Assembly (NCBI RefSeq): GCF_019396325.1
Contig: NZ_JAHKRO010000053.1
Span: forward strand, 1-62,751
Length of the DNA: 62,751 bases
From: Nonomuraea ceibae
GTDB lineage: Bacteria > Actinomycetota > Actinomycetes > Streptosporangiales > Streptosporangiaceae
Direction: 5' to 3'
Positions 1 through 8,513 of this stretch are shown in pieces (within the stretch, counting starts at the first letter, position 1; every line of letters starts with the position of its first letter). The position numbers and the translations under genes are program-made. A model generated the notes under the pieces. It was not told the DNA's origin, made no database searches, and was given only the letters and a program-made list of their open reading frames with translations.

Positions 1-99
1 CGCGTGATCACCCGCATCCTGGCACTGACCGCCGTGATCTGGCACAACGACAAGACCGGTCAGCCCATCGCCCGCTCACTGACCGCCTACGACCACTGA
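1..99 (+). mobile_element. C-terminal fragment of an IS982-type transposase (cut by window edge)
   Basis: Reading from base 1 gives 32 residues and a TGA at 97-99. The peptide contains WHND, TGQP and ends SLTAYDH, which I recognise from memory as the usual C-terminus of actinobacterial IS982-family transposases. The DDE catalytic part lies outside the window, so activity cannot be judged. The 24 bases after the stop (100-123, including TTGGAATCAA) could hold the right terminal inverted repeat, but the other end is not visible. The neighbouring VOC gene ends at 124, so the element would have inserted just past its stop codon. Confidence 0.6.
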
Positions 100-123
100 T
101 CCCAACCCCTTGGAATCAATCAT

Positions 124-600
124 CTAGTCGCCCGAGCGGCCGGCGTCCGTGCCGAAGCCGTCGTGCGATGCGCGCTCCTCAAGGGTGCTCAGCTCCTGGA
201 ACACCGTGATGTGCAGGCCGCCGGGCGCGTCGAGCCGGGCGTTCAGCGACTCCCACGGGGTGACCGTGGGCGGCGCCACCTCGTCCGCGCCCGCGGCGAC
301 CAGTCGCCCGGTGGTCTCGCGAGCGTCGTCCACCTCGAACGCCACCCGGAACTTGGGCGCCACCTGCCGTCCAACCTCGACCTCGTCGATCATCTTCTTC
401 TGCGCCGGGTTGGCGATCTCGAGCGTGGCCCGTCCGGCGTCCAGGATCGCCACCCGTGCCCCGTCGCCGCCGCTGAAGGCCGCCTGCTCGGGCAGGCCGA
501 GAACGTCACGGTAGAAGGCCACGGCGGCCTCGTAGTCCTCCGCCTCCACCACCAGCCTGAGCTGGCGGACGGCCGGGCTGCTCTCCTGGGGGGCGCTCAT
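124..600 (-). CDS. VOC (glyoxalase/bleomycin-resistance-like) family protein
   Basis: This 158-aa protein has a single vicinal-oxygen-chelate fold: the N-terminal beta strand runs into a segment with AFYRDVLGLPE at about residues 25-35, and a second half contains EVDDA and DAPGGLHITVF. VOC proteins usually dimerise and bind a divalent metal to act on small electrophilic molecules, or to bind drugs. The substrate cannot be read from sequence. The ATG at 600 is chosen because AAGGAG sits at 606-611; a longer reading frame upstream lacks a ribosome-binding site and VOC similarity. It is monocistronic and divergent from the HtrA-type gene. Confidence 0.75.
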   Translation of the reverse strand: MSAPQESSPAVRQLRLVVEAEDYEAAVAFYRDVLGLPEQAAFSGGDGARVAILDAGRATLEIANPAQKKMIDEVEVGRQVAPKFRVAFEVDDARETTGRLVAAGADEVAPPTVTPWESLNARLDAPGGLHITVFQELSTLEERASHDGFGTDAGRSGD

Positions 601-844
601 GGGGGCTCCTTCGGGTACGCGGGGTTCGGTGTCCCTGTGCCCAACCCTCGGCCGCCCCTGTTCATTCCGATCGTCGTGGAACGGCGCGGCATCGATTTCC
701 GCGCGATCTGAGTTGCGTAATCGGGCCCCCACCAGCAGTGATAAGCGCCACGTCAGCGCTCTCAGGCTTCTCTGATCAATGCCTTAACCGGCGCTTACGC
801 CGCTCTTGGCACCCTTGAGTCATCGGGACTTGAGGAGATGTGAG

Positions 845-2086
845 ATGAACGCGAACGAGCCTCACGAGCAGGGCGCCGGAGGGTGGAGCCAGTTCGGTGA
901 CACGCCGCCCTCCGCCGGGGGCTTCCCCCGGCGCGACGACACCCGGGCGATGGCCCAGCCGGTGCCGCCGCCCCCGCCGCCACCGGCGGGGAAGCCGGGC
1001 TTCTCCGCCCGGCAGAAGGCGGTCGCCGGGCTGGCGATGGCGGCCATGGCCATCGTCGGCGGCGTCGTGGGCGGCGCGGTCGTCACCTCCTTCCAGCAGC
1101 CGTCCGTCGCCGCGGTGAGCGCGCCGAGCCCGACGTTCAAGCAGGCCTCCAACCCGCTCTCCGTGGCCGAGGTCGCCCGGCGCACGCAGCCGTCCGTGGT
1201 GATGATCCAGGGCGCCTCCGGCGAGGGCTCGGGTGTCGTGCTGTCGGCCGACGGGCTGATCCTCACCAACAACCACGTCGTGGTCGGCGCCGCGCAGGGC
1301 GGCCAGATGTCGGTCAAGTTCAGTGACGGCAAGACGGCCAAGGCCACCGTGGTCGGCACCGACCCGGCCACCGACCTGGCCGTCATCAGGGCCGAGGGCG
1401 TCTCCGGGCTCACCGCGGCGCAGCTCGGCGACAGCGGCCGGCTCCAGGTCGGCGACTCGGTGCTGGCGATGGGCAGCCCGCTCGGCCTCGACGGCTCGGT
1501 CACCATGGGCATCATCAGCGCCCTGGACCGCACGCTGACGGTCGGCGGCGGCGGGCAGGAGCAGCTCCCCCCGGGCTGGGGGCGCGAGCAGGGCCAGTCG
1601 GGCCAGCCGACGACGATCGGCGGCGCCATCCAGACCGACGCCGCCATTAACCCCGGCAACTCGGGCGGCGCGCTCGTCAACGCCTCCGGCCAGGTCGTCG
1701 GCATCAACACCGCGATCGCCACGGCCGGCAGCAACGGCAGCATCGGCGTCGGCTTCGCCATCCCGATCAACACCGCCAAGCACGTGTCCGAGCAGCTCAT
1801 CAGCACCGGCAAGGTCAGGCACGCGTTCCTCGGCGTGAGCGTCACCGACGCCACCGGCGACGTGGCCGGCGCCCTGGTCAGCCAGGTGAACGCCGGAAGC
1901 CCGGCGGAGAAGGCCGGGCTGAAGCAGGGAGACCTGATCACCAAGATCGGCGACAAGCCGGTCGACGGCTCCGAGAACGTTGTCGGGCAGGTCAGAGGTT
2001 TCAAACCGGGCCAACAGGTTCAGATCACTTATATGAGGGACGGTCGCCAGAGCACCGCCACCGTGACCCTCGAAGAGAAGAAATAA
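845..2086 (+). CDS. HtrA/DegP-type membrane-anchored serine protease with PDZ domain
   Basis: The 413-aa protein has a proline-rich cytoplasmic N-terminus (residues 1-52, including a run of seven prolines), one membrane segment (about 57-82), a trypsin-like domain and a C-terminal PDZ domain (about 325-413). The catalytic triad is visible: H144 in TNNHVV, D177 in TDLAV and S273 in GNSGGA. Family members act outside the membrane in envelope protein quality control and signalling. The ATG at 845 has GAGGAG at 832-837; an ATG at 838 is followed at once by a stop. No two-component system adjoins it, unlike the CseB/MprA-linked homologues, so its regulation is unknown. Confidence 0.9.
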   Translation: MNANEPHEQGAGGWSQFGDTPPSAGGFPRRDDTRAMAQPVPPPPPPPAGKPGFSARQKAVAGLAMAAMAIVGGVVGGAVVTSFQQPSVAAVSAPSPTFKQASNPLSVAEVARRTQPSVVMIQGASGEGSGVVLSADGLILTNNHVVVGAAQGGQMSVKFSDGKTAKATVVGTDPATDLAVIRAEGVSGLTAAQLGDSGRLQVGDSVLAMGSPLGLDGSVTMGIISALDRTLTVGGGGQEQLPPGWGREQGQSGQPTTIGGAIQTDAAINPGNSGGALVNASGQVVGINTAIATAGSNGSIGVGFAIPINTAKHVSEQLISTGKVRHAFLGVSVTDATGDVAGALVSQVNAGSPAEKAGLKQGDLITKIGDKPVDGSENVVGQVRGFKPGQQVQITYMRDGRQSTATVTLEEKK

Positions 2087-2105
2087 CAGAAGCCCCCTCC
2101 CGGAC

Positions 2106-2146
2106 GGGTGTGCCGTTGAGATCGCTGCGGACTCGGCGGCACACCC
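2106..2146. terminator. Stem-loop between convergent genes, possible bidirectional terminator
   Basis: GGGTGTGCCG (2106-2115) pairs exactly with CGGCACACCC (2137-2146) around a 21-nt loop. It sits between the stop of the HtrA-type gene and the stop of the convergent ABC permease gene. There is no clear T-run, which is common for actinomycete terminators. Confidence 0.45.
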
Positions 2147-2167
2147 CCCGTACGCGGGGCCCGTACG

Positions 2168-2908
2168 TCAGGAGTAGCGGCGGCCCTCGTCGCGCCGGTA
2201 CGCCCACGCCGCGACCGCTCCGGCCACGACCGTCCACACGGCCATCGCCACCAGAGGCAGCACGTCCGGCGCCACGCCCGTGGTCGCCCACCACACCAGC
2301 TCGCCCGCGCCCCGGCTGGGCACGAACTGCGAGATCGTCTTGACCAGCTCCGGCATGATGTCCAGCGGCATGAACAGCCCGCCCAGGATGGCGAACGGGA
2401 AGAACAGCAGCTGCGACACGCCGATCGCCGCCTTCGACGGCAGCAGGAAGCCCAGCACCAGGCCGATCAGCATGAACGGCAGCGACGAGACGATCACCGC
2501 GCCCACCCCGAGCAGCAGCCGCGGCGGCGTCACCGTCGCCGCGGTGAACAGCGCCGCGATCAGCAGCACCGGGATCATCGACACCAGCATCACCGCCGTC
2601 GTGGTGATGATGCGGCCCGCGAAGCGGGGCAGCGGCCCGGCGGGCAGCGTGCGCAGGTAGGGGTCCCAGGGCTGCTCCCGGTCCTGCGCCACCGTGATCG
2701 ACAGCCCCATCAGCGCCGCCGACATGGTGCCGACCAGCGTCATCGACCCGGTCGACACCGTGGAGGCCAGCGGGTCGTCGCCGACGAACGGCACCGCGAA
2801 CGCCAGCATCGCGATGGCCGGGAACAGGCTGCTGGCCAGCAGGCCGATCGGCACCCGGATCTGCTCCAGCATCTGGTGCCGGGTGTGGGCCAGGACGAGG
2901 CTAGACAT
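2168..2908 (-). CDS. ABC-2 type transporter permease
   Basis: The 246-aa integral membrane protein has about six hydrophobic segments and the layout of ABC-2 permeases of the drug-resistance or nodulation type: a cytoplasmic N-terminus, a helix pair, an RTLPAGPLPRF loop, and a final helix followed by a short basic tail. It is the last gene of a four-gene operon and overlaps the ATPase gene by 8 nt (2901-2908), indicating translational coupling. It should form the membrane channel for that ATPase. The transported compound (drug, lipid or peptide) cannot be inferred. The start overlaps the end of its partner gene and no better start is present. Confidence 0.85.
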   Translation of the reverse strand: MSSLVLAHTRHQMLEQIRVPIGLLASSLFPAIAMLAFAVPFVGDDPLASTVSTGSMTLVGTMSAALMGLSITVAQDREQPWDPYLRTLPAGPLPRFAGRIITTTAVMLVSMIPVLLIAALFTAATVTPPRLLLGVGAVIVSSLPFMLIGLVLGFLLPSKAAIGVSQLLFFPFAILGGLFMPLDIMPELVKTISQFVPSRGAGELVWWATTGVAPDVLPLVAMAVWTVVAGAVAAWAYRRDEGRRYS

Positions 2909-3782
2909 GCGCGCTCTCCTTCTCGGTGATGGCGAGGAAGGCCTCCTCGAGCGAACTGGGCCGGATCTCCAGGCCGGAGAACGGCACCCCGCTGCGCACC
3001 AGCTCGACGACCAGCTCGTCGGAGTCGGACGTCAGCAGGTGGAAGCGGCCGTCCTCACGGTCGCTGGAGATGAGCCCGGGCAGCTCGGGCAGCCGGTCGG
3101 CGACGAGCGAGACCCGTCGCACGCCCACCATGTCGCGCACGGCGCGGACCGTGTCGTCGGCGAGCACCCGGCCCCGGCCGACGACCACGACCCGCTCCGC
3201 CAGGGCCTCGATCTCCTCCAGATAGTGGCTGGTCAGCAGGACGGTGCCGCCGGACTCGTGGTAGGCCTTGACGCCGTCCCACAGCGCGCGCCTGGCCTCG
3301 ACGTCGAGCCCGGTGGTCGGCTCGTCCAGGAACACCATCCGCGGGTTGCCCGCGAACGCCAGCGCCACGGCCAGCCGCCGCTTCTGCCCGCCGGACAGCC
3401 CGCCGATCTGCCGCTTGGCCAGGTCCTCCAGCCCGAACCTGGCCAGCAGCTCCGCCTTGCCCGCCGCGTCGGGGAAGTGCGCCGACACCAGGTCCACGAT
3501 CTCGCCCACCCGCAGCGCCTCGGGCAGGCCGGTCTCCTGCGGCGTGACGCCGATGCCGCGCCGCACCAGCGGGTCGGCGGGGGAGCCGCCGAGCAGCTCC
3601 ACCAGCCCCGACGACGGGCGGCGCAGCCCCACGAACAGGTTGATCAGCGTCGACTTGCCGGCCCCGTTGGGACCCAGGAGGCCGACGATCTCGCCCGCGC
3701 GGATTTCCAGCGACACCCGGTCGAGCGCCACCACCTCGCCGTAACGGCGTGTGGCCTCGACGGCTCTGGCCAGGACGGTCAT
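2901..3782 (-). CDS. ABC transporter ATP-binding protein (ABC-2/DRA type)
   Basis: The 293-aa nucleotide-binding protein carries Walker A (GPNGAGKST, about residues 38-46), Q-loop (TPQET), signature (LSGGQKRR), Walker B (MVFLDEP) and the switch histidine (LTSHY). The C-terminal 80 residues resemble the extra domain of DrrA/CcmA-like exporters. It overlaps the regulator gene upstream by 4 nt (ATGA at 3779-3782) and the permease downstream by 8 nt, so stoichiometric translation of an exporter is likely. Substrate unknown; antibiotic or lipid export is the usual role of this class. Confidence 0.9.
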   Translation of the reverse strand: MTVLARAVEATRRYGEVVALDRVSLEIRAGEIVGLLGPNGAGKSTLINLFVGLRRPSSGLVELLGGSPADPLVRRGIGVTPQETGLPEALRVGEIVDLVSAHFPDAAGKAELLARFGLEDLAKRQIGGLSGGQKRRLAVALAFAGNPRMVFLDEPTTGLDVEARRALWDGVKAYHESGGTVLLTSHYLEEIEALAERVVVVGRGRVLADDTVRAVRDMVGVRRVSLVADRLPELPGLISSDREDGRFHLLTSDSDELVVELVRSGVPFSGLEIRPSSLEEAFLAITEKESAHV

Positions 3783-4096
3783 GCGGTGCCTCCCGCGGTG
3801 TCGAGCAGGGCGCGGATCGCCCTGGTGTAGTCCTCCAGGGCCGCTCGGCCCCGTTTCGTCATGGCGACGTACGTGACGGGCGTGCGGCCCTTGTGGGTCT
3901 TGACGATGCGCACGTACTCCGCCTCCTCCAGCTTGGACAGGTGCACGGACAGATTCCCGGCGGTCATGCCGAGCAGGTCCTTGAGGGACGGGAAGGCCAT
4001 CTCGTCGCCTTCCGGCAGCGTGTTGAGCGTGACCATCACCCGCAGCCGGGCCTGGGCGTGGATGACCGGGTCGAGCTCCGGGGCGGAGTCGGTCAC
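3779..4096 (-). CDS. Winged-helix transcriptional regulator (ArsR/MarR-like, HTH_34 type)
   Basis: The 105-aa protein is almost entirely one winged helix-turn-helix: LKDLLGMTAGNLSVHLSKLEE forms the HTH (about residues 38-58) and a wing follows with THKGRTPVTYV. The GTG start at 4096 overlaps the stop of the upstream membrane-protein gene (GTGA). A much longer frame exists upstream but is only the shadow of that gene. Position inside an export operon and the inverted repeat at 4739-4759 suggest it represses its own operon and is released by a ligand; that is inference. Confidence 0.85.
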   Translation of the reverse strand: MTDSAPELDPVIHAQARLRVMVTLNTLPEGDEMAFPSLKDLLGMTAGNLSVHLSKLEEAEYVRIVKTHKGRTPVTYVAMTKRGRAALEDYTRAIRALLDTAGGTA

Positions 4097-4716
4097 GAGC
4101 GCCGCCACATCCACAGCCCCGCGGCGATCTGGCCGCCGCCGAGCAGGACCGCCGTCAGCAGCGCGTGCCAGCCCGCCCCGAGCACCACGCCGACCCCGTT
4201 GACGGCGGCGATCCACACCCCGATGAAGAACATCGGCCACTGCAGCCAGAGCGCGCCGCCCGCCATGTAGAGGATCGCCACCACGGTCAGCGTGCCGCCC
4301 GCCCACAACAGGCCGGACAGGTCCGGAGGCAACAGCGGGGAGACGCGCAACGCGATCAGGACCATCAGCACCATGCCGGCGAACCACGTGTAGCCGTACA
4401 TGGTGCCCCTGGCCTGGTTGTCGCCGCGGGTGTGGCCGCTCATCCGGACGATCTCGTACGCCGCCACCGACCCGGCCACGATCTGGGCGACCATCAGCAC
4501 GGCCAGCGCCTGCATCTGGCCGATCGGCGCGTACGACTCGCCGTGCAGGCCGTAGTGCAGGAAGAACGCGGTGAAGCCGACGAGCCAGGCCACGCCCCAC
4601 GGCACGTACATCCGCAGCGGGTTGGGCTGCAGCGCCCGCGCCGTGGCGGCGCGCTGCTGCTCGATAACCCGCAGCGTCTCCTCGGGGCTCGGGATCCGCT
4701 CGCCGTCTTCTGTCAT
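4093..4716 (-). CDS. Multi-pass membrane protein of unknown function
   Basis: The 207-aa product has a charged N-terminus (PEETLRVIEQQ) and about six hydrophobic segments beginning near residue 37. I do not recognise a named family with certainty; similar proteins often sit next to winged-helix regulators and ABC-2 exporters in actinomycetes. It is the first gene of the operon, is preceded by GAGGAG (4722-4727), and its stop overlaps the regulator's GTG. It may sense a membrane stress or ligand for the regulator, but nothing in the sequence proves this. Confidence 0.7.
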   Translation of the reverse strand: MTEDGERIPSPEETLRVIEQQRAATARALQPNPLRMYVPWGVAWLVGFTAFFLHYGLHGESYAPIGQMQALAVLMVAQIVAGSVAAYEIVRMSGHTRGDNQARGTMYGYTWFAGMVLMVLIALRVSPLLPPDLSGLLWAGGTLTVVAILYMAGGALWLQWPMFFIGVWIAAVNGVGVVLGAGWHALLTAVLLGGGQIAAGLWMWRRS

Positions 4717-4738
4717 CCCAACTCCTCTTGGCCTCAAA

Positions 4739-4759
4739 CTGGTTTGTACTTTAAACCAG
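4739..4759. promoter_or_regulatory. Inverted repeat upstream of the regulator/exporter operon, probable operator
   Basis: CTGGTTT (4739-4745) and AAACCAG (4753-4759) form a perfect 7-bp inverted repeat with a 7-nt spacer. It lies 23 nt upstream of the first start codon of the four-gene operon that includes a winged-helix regulator. The AT-rich site stands out from its GC-rich surroundings. Autoregulation by the operon's own regulator is the simplest reading. Confidence 0.55.
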
Positions 4760-4797
4760 CTTGCCACGCCAACGCAAGGTGAGGGGATTCCGGCGCC

Positions 4798-6477
4798 TCA
4801 CCGCCGGGTCAGGACCTCCGACTCCCACAGGTCGCGGTAGTAGCCGGGCGAGCGCACCAGCTCGTCATGGCGGCCGCGCTGCGTCACGCGGCCCTCCTCC
4901 AGCACCACGATCTCGTCGACCGACTCCAGGCCCCGCAGCCGGTGCGTGACCAGCAGCGTCGTACGGCCGCGCGTCACGTCCAGCAGGTCCGCCATCAGCG
5001 CGTCGGCCGTCTCCTCGTCCAGCGCCTCCGCGGGCTCGTCCAGCAGCATCACCGGCGGGTCGTGCAGCAGCGCCCTGGCCAGGGCCAGCCGCTGCAACTG
5101 GCCGCCCGACACCGTCCGGCCGTCCTCGCCCAGCTCGGCGTCCCACCCCGTGCGATCGGCCCACTCCTCCAGCCGCGCGTCCCGTACGGCCCGCCGCAGC
5201 TCCTCCTCGCCCGCCTCCGGCCCCGCCAGCCGCAGGTTGTCGCGGAACGTCGTCTGGAAGATGTACGGGTCCTGCGTCAGGCCCGTCATCATCGCCCGCA
5301 CGTCATCGGAGTCCATTGCGCGGACGTCGGTCCCGTTCACCGTCACGCCGCCCGACTCCGGCTCCACCAGCCGCATCAGCGCCGACAGCACCGTGCTCTT
5401 CCCGGCGCCGCTCGGCCCCACCAGCGCCACCCGCCTGCCCGGCGTCAGCGTCAGCGACACCCCGTCCACGGCCGGCCGGTCCGCGCCCGGATGGCGTACC
5501 ACCAGATCGGCGACCTCCACCGTCAGCGGCGCCGACGGCGGCGCCACCGGCGCGACCGGGTCCGTCACGGCCGGGGGAGCGTCACGCACGGCGCGCAGCC
5601 GGCGCAGCGCCGCCAGCACGCCCGCCAGCCGCTCACCCGCCGCCGCCAGCGGCAGCACCGGCTCGAACGACACCAGCGCCGTCAGCGCCAGCACCGCCGT
5701 CGCCACCGTGCCCGCGCCCGCCCCCTGCGCGATCAGCACGATCGCCGCCACCGTCAGCCCCTGCACCAGCGTGCCCCCGGCCAGCGCCGCCGCGTGCACC
5801 CGCGCCTGACGCCGCTCCAGCGACGCCAGAGCCTCGTCGGCCGCCCGCGCGTCGCCCAGCGCCCGCCCCGCCGCGCCGTACGCGGCCAGGTCCGCCGAAC
5901 CGTGCACCAGATCCGCCACCCGGCCCGCCAGCTCCGCCCGGGCCGGCGCGATCCTGGCCGCCCAGCGCCGCGCCGCCGCCGCTGTGCCCGCCGGCAGCAG
6001 CACCCCCGCCGCCACCAGGCCCGCCACCAGCACCAGCGCCGTCACCGGCAGCACGAACAGGCCCACCGTCACCGCCGCCAGCCCCGCCAGCGCCGCCGCC
6101 GCGGCCGGCAGCAGGCAGCGCACCAGCAGATCCTGCACCGCCTCCGTGTCGTCCACCATCCGGCTCAGCAGATCCGCGCCGCCCAGCCCGTCACGGCGCG
6201 GCGGGATCAGCGACTCGTACAGCCGCTCCCGCGTCCCCGCCTGCGCCCGCAACGCCACGTCGTGACCCGTCAGCCGCTCGGCGTAACGGAACACGCCCCG
6301 GCTCGTCGCGAACGCCCGCGTCGCCACGATGGCCACGCTCAACGCCGCCAGCGGCGGCTGCTCGGCCGCCCTCGTGATGAGCCACGCGGCGGCCGCGATC
6401 AGGCCCACGCCGGCCAGATCGGCCGCCCCGCCGGCCAGCACCGCCCCGGCCAGCCGCCACCCCATCCGCCGCCTCAC
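4798..6477 (-). CDS. cydC: Thiol reductant ABC exporter subunit CydC
   Basis: The 559-aa fusion of an ABC exporter membrane domain (six helices, about residues 8-300) and a nucleotide-binding domain carries GPSGAGKST (Walker A), VSGGQLQRLALARALL (signature) and MLLDEP (Walker B). CydC pairs with CydD as a heterodimeric exporter of reduced thiols or heme-related ligand, needed to assemble cytochrome bd. The GTG start at 6477 overlaps the cydD stop (GTGA); an ATG at 6465 is the alternative. It is the last gene of cydABDC. The degenerate Pro/Ala-rich linker near residue 300 is normal. Confidence 0.9.
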   Translation of the reverse strand: MRRRMGWRLAGAVLAGGAADLAGVGLIAAAAWLITRAAEQPPLAALSVAIVATRAFATSRGVFRYAERLTGHDVALRAQAGTRERLYESLIPPRRDGLGGADLLSRMVDDTEAVQDLLVRCLLPAAAAALAGLAAVTVGLFVLPVTALVLVAGLVAAGVLLPAGTAAAARRWAARIAPARAELAGRVADLVHGSADLAAYGAAGRALGDARAADEALASLERRQARVHAAALAGGTLVQGLTVAAIVLIAQGAGAGTVATAVLALTALVSFEPVLPLAAAGERLAGVLAALRRLRAVRDAPPAVTDPVAPVAPPSAPLTVEVADLVVRHPGADRPAVDGVSLTLTPGRRVALVGPSGAGKSTVLSALMRLVEPESGGVTVNGTDVRAMDSDDVRAMMTGLTQDPYIFQTTFRDNLRLAGPEAGEEELRRAVRDARLEEWADRTGWDAELGEDGRTVSGGQLQRLALARALLHDPPVMLLDEPAEALDEETADALMADLLDVTRGRTTLLVTHRLRGLESVDEIVVLEEGRVTQRGRHDELVRSPGYYRDLWESEVLTRR

Positions 6478-8498
6478 AACGCCCCCTCGACCCGAACCGC
6501 GAACCCCTGACCAGAACCCGCCCCACCAGCGGCCACCCCACCGGGAGACGCCGTACCGGTGGGCACCCCACCGCCGGGTGGCGCACCGCCGTAGGCGCCC
6601 CTCTCTCCGCCAGTGGGCCCTTCCCCGTCACCGACCCCCGAGCCACCGACGGCCCCGTCGTCGTCCCCAGAGGACGCGCGGGCCGTCCCGCCACCAGAGG
6701 TGGCCTCGCCGTCCCCGAAGGGCGCGCCGCTACGGGGCGTCCCGCTGTTGGGCGACGTCTCGCCACCCGAGGGGGCGCCGCCATCCCCGAAGGGCGCGCC
6801 ACTGCGGGGTGGCTTGCCGCCGTAAGGGGCGTCGCCGTCCACGGGAGGGGGGTCGGGGAGGAGGTGGCCGTCGTGCAGGCGGATGACCCGGTCGGCGAGG
6901 TCGATCATGGCGGGCCGGTGGGCGACGACGATGGCGGTGCGGTCCTGGCAGAGGGCGGCGGTGGCGGCCACGACGGCGGCCTCGCTGCGCCCGTCGAGGC
7001 GGGCCGTGGGCTCGTCCAGCAGGAGCACCGACGCCGAGGGGCGGCAGAAGGCGCGGGCGAGGGCGACGCGCTGGCGCTGCCCGGCCGACAGGTTGGCGCC
7101 CCGCTCGCCGACCGGCGTCTCGTAGCCCTGGGGGAGCGCGTCGATGAACGCGTCGGCCTGGGCGGCCCGGGCGGCGCGGCGTACGTCGTCGAGGGACGCG
7201 GCGGGGTCCCCGAGGCGGATGTTGTCCGCGACAGAGGTGGTGAACAGGTGGGGCCGCTGCGGGACGAAGGCCAGCCGGGCCCGCCACGCCTCCAGGTCGA
7301 GCTCGCGCAGGTCGGTGCCGTCGACGAGCACCCGGCCGGCGGCCGGCTGGACGAAGCCGAGCACGAGCGCGAGCACGGTGCTCTTGCCGCCTCCGCTCTC
7401 GCCGACGAGGGCGACCCGTTCGCCGGGTTCGATGGTGAGGGTGACGTCGCGCAGGGCGGGGTCGTCGCGGCCGGGGTAGCGGACGGTGACGTTCTCGAGC
7501 TGGATCCGCGGCGCGGCGCCGCCGCTGGGGGGCGCGGTGCGGGCGCCGGGGGCGGGCCGTTCGCCGGGCTCCTGGTCGAGGACGGCGAAGGCGGCGTCGG
7601 CTGCGGCGACGCCTTCCATCGAGGCGTGGAAGCGGGTGCCCATGGCGCGCAGCGGCAGGTACGCCTCGGGCGCGAGCAGCAGCACCAGCAGCGCGGTCGT
7701 GAGGTCGAGGCTGCCGCCGAGCAGGCGCAGCCCGATGGGCACGGCGACGAGGGCCAGCGAGAGCGACGCGCACAGTTCCAGCACGAGCGACGACAGGAAG
7801 GCCACGCGCAGCGTGCGCATGGTGGCGGCGCGGTGGGCGTCGGCGACCTGCCGGATGACGGTGGCCTGGTAGCGGGCGCGGCCGAAGGCGCGCAGGGTGG
7901 GCAGGCCGCGCACCACGTCGAGGAAGTGGCCGCCGAGCCGCGACAGGGCGTGGAACTGCTTCTCGGTGACGGCCTTGGTGGTCAGCCCGACCAGGGCCCC
8001 GAAGATCGGGATGAGCGGCAGCGTGACGAGCACGATGACGGCGCTGGCCAGGTCGGCGGCGAGCAGCCGGACGAGCACGGCGACGGGCACGACGGCGGCG
8101 ACGGCGATGGAGGGCAGGTAGCCGGTCAGGTAGGCGTCGAGGCCGTCGAGCCCGCGCCCGGTGAGGGTGACGAGCTCGCCGGAGCGGTGGCCGGTGAGGC
8201 GGGCGGGCCCGAGCTCCTGCAGCCGGGCCAGCAGCCGGTGGCGCAGCGCCGACTTGACGCCGGTGGCGGTGCGCCCGGCGAACACGCCCTGCGTCCAGCC
8301 GAGCAGCGCCCGCAGGGCGACCACGCCCGCCACCCCGGCCAGCGCCACGGCGGTGAACCGGCCGGACAGCACGCCGGCCAGCAGCTCGGCCTGGACCAGG
8401 ACGAGCAGCCCGGCGACCGTGGCCGCGGCGAAGGTGACGGCGAGGTGGCGGCGGACGGCCCGCTCGGCCCGCATGAGCCGCAGAAGATCTTTGTGCAC
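6474..8498 (-). CDS. cydD: Thiol reductant ABC exporter subunit CydD with a Gly/Ser-rich C-terminal tail
   Basis: The 674-aa protein has the CydD membrane domain (residues about 1-310) and ATPase domain with GESGGGKST, LSAGQRQRVALARAF and LLLDEP. It acts with CydC. The conserved part ends near residue 560 (RLHDGHLLPDPPP); about 110 further residues are a Gly/Pro/Ser/Asp-rich tail containing two copies of SGAPFGDG 24 residues apart. That tail is not part of the family. The GTG start at 8498 is preceded by GAGG and lies 15 nt after cydB. The tail is in frame, so it could be translated, or could be a repeat expansion at the 3' end. Confidence 0.88.
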   Translation of the reverse strand: MHKDLLRLMRAERAVRRHLAVTFAAATVAGLLVLVQAELLAGVLSGRFTAVALAGVAGVVALRALLGWTQGVFAGRTATGVKSALRHRLLARLQELGPARLTGHRSGELVTLTGRGLDGLDAYLTGYLPSIAVAAVVPVAVLVRLLAADLASAVIVLVTLPLIPIFGALVGLTTKAVTEKQFHALSRLGGHFLDVVRGLPTLRAFGRARYQATVIRQVADAHRAATMRTLRVAFLSSLVLELCASLSLALVAVPIGLRLLGGSLDLTTALLVLLLAPEAYLPLRAMGTRFHASMEGVAAADAAFAVLDQEPGERPAPGARTAPPSGGAAPRIQLENVTVRYPGRDDPALRDVTLTIEPGERVALVGESGGGKSTVLALVLGFVQPAAGRVLVDGTDLRELDLEAWRARLAFVPQRPHLFTTSVADNIRLGDPAASLDDVRRAARAAQADAFIDALPQGYETPVGERGANLSAGQRQRVALARAFCRPSASVLLLDEPTARLDGRSEAAVVAATAALCQDRTAIVVAHRPAMIDLADRVIRLHDGHLLPDPPPVDGDAPYGGKPPRSGAPFGDGGAPSGGETSPNSGTPRSGAPFGDGEATSGGGTARASSGDDDGAVGGSGVGDGEGPTGGERGAYGGAPPGGGVPTGTASPGGVAAGGAGSGQGFAVRVEGAL
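6712..6800. repeat. Low-complexity repeat in the cydD 3' tail
   Basis: The 17-nt sequence starting TCCCCGAAGG occurs exactly at 6712-6728 and again at 6784-6800, 72 bp apart (24 codons), with partly matching sequence around both. The whole 6481-6860 stretch is low-complexity. Confidence 0.6.
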
Positions 8499-8513
8499 GG
8501 TGCCTCGGGTGCC

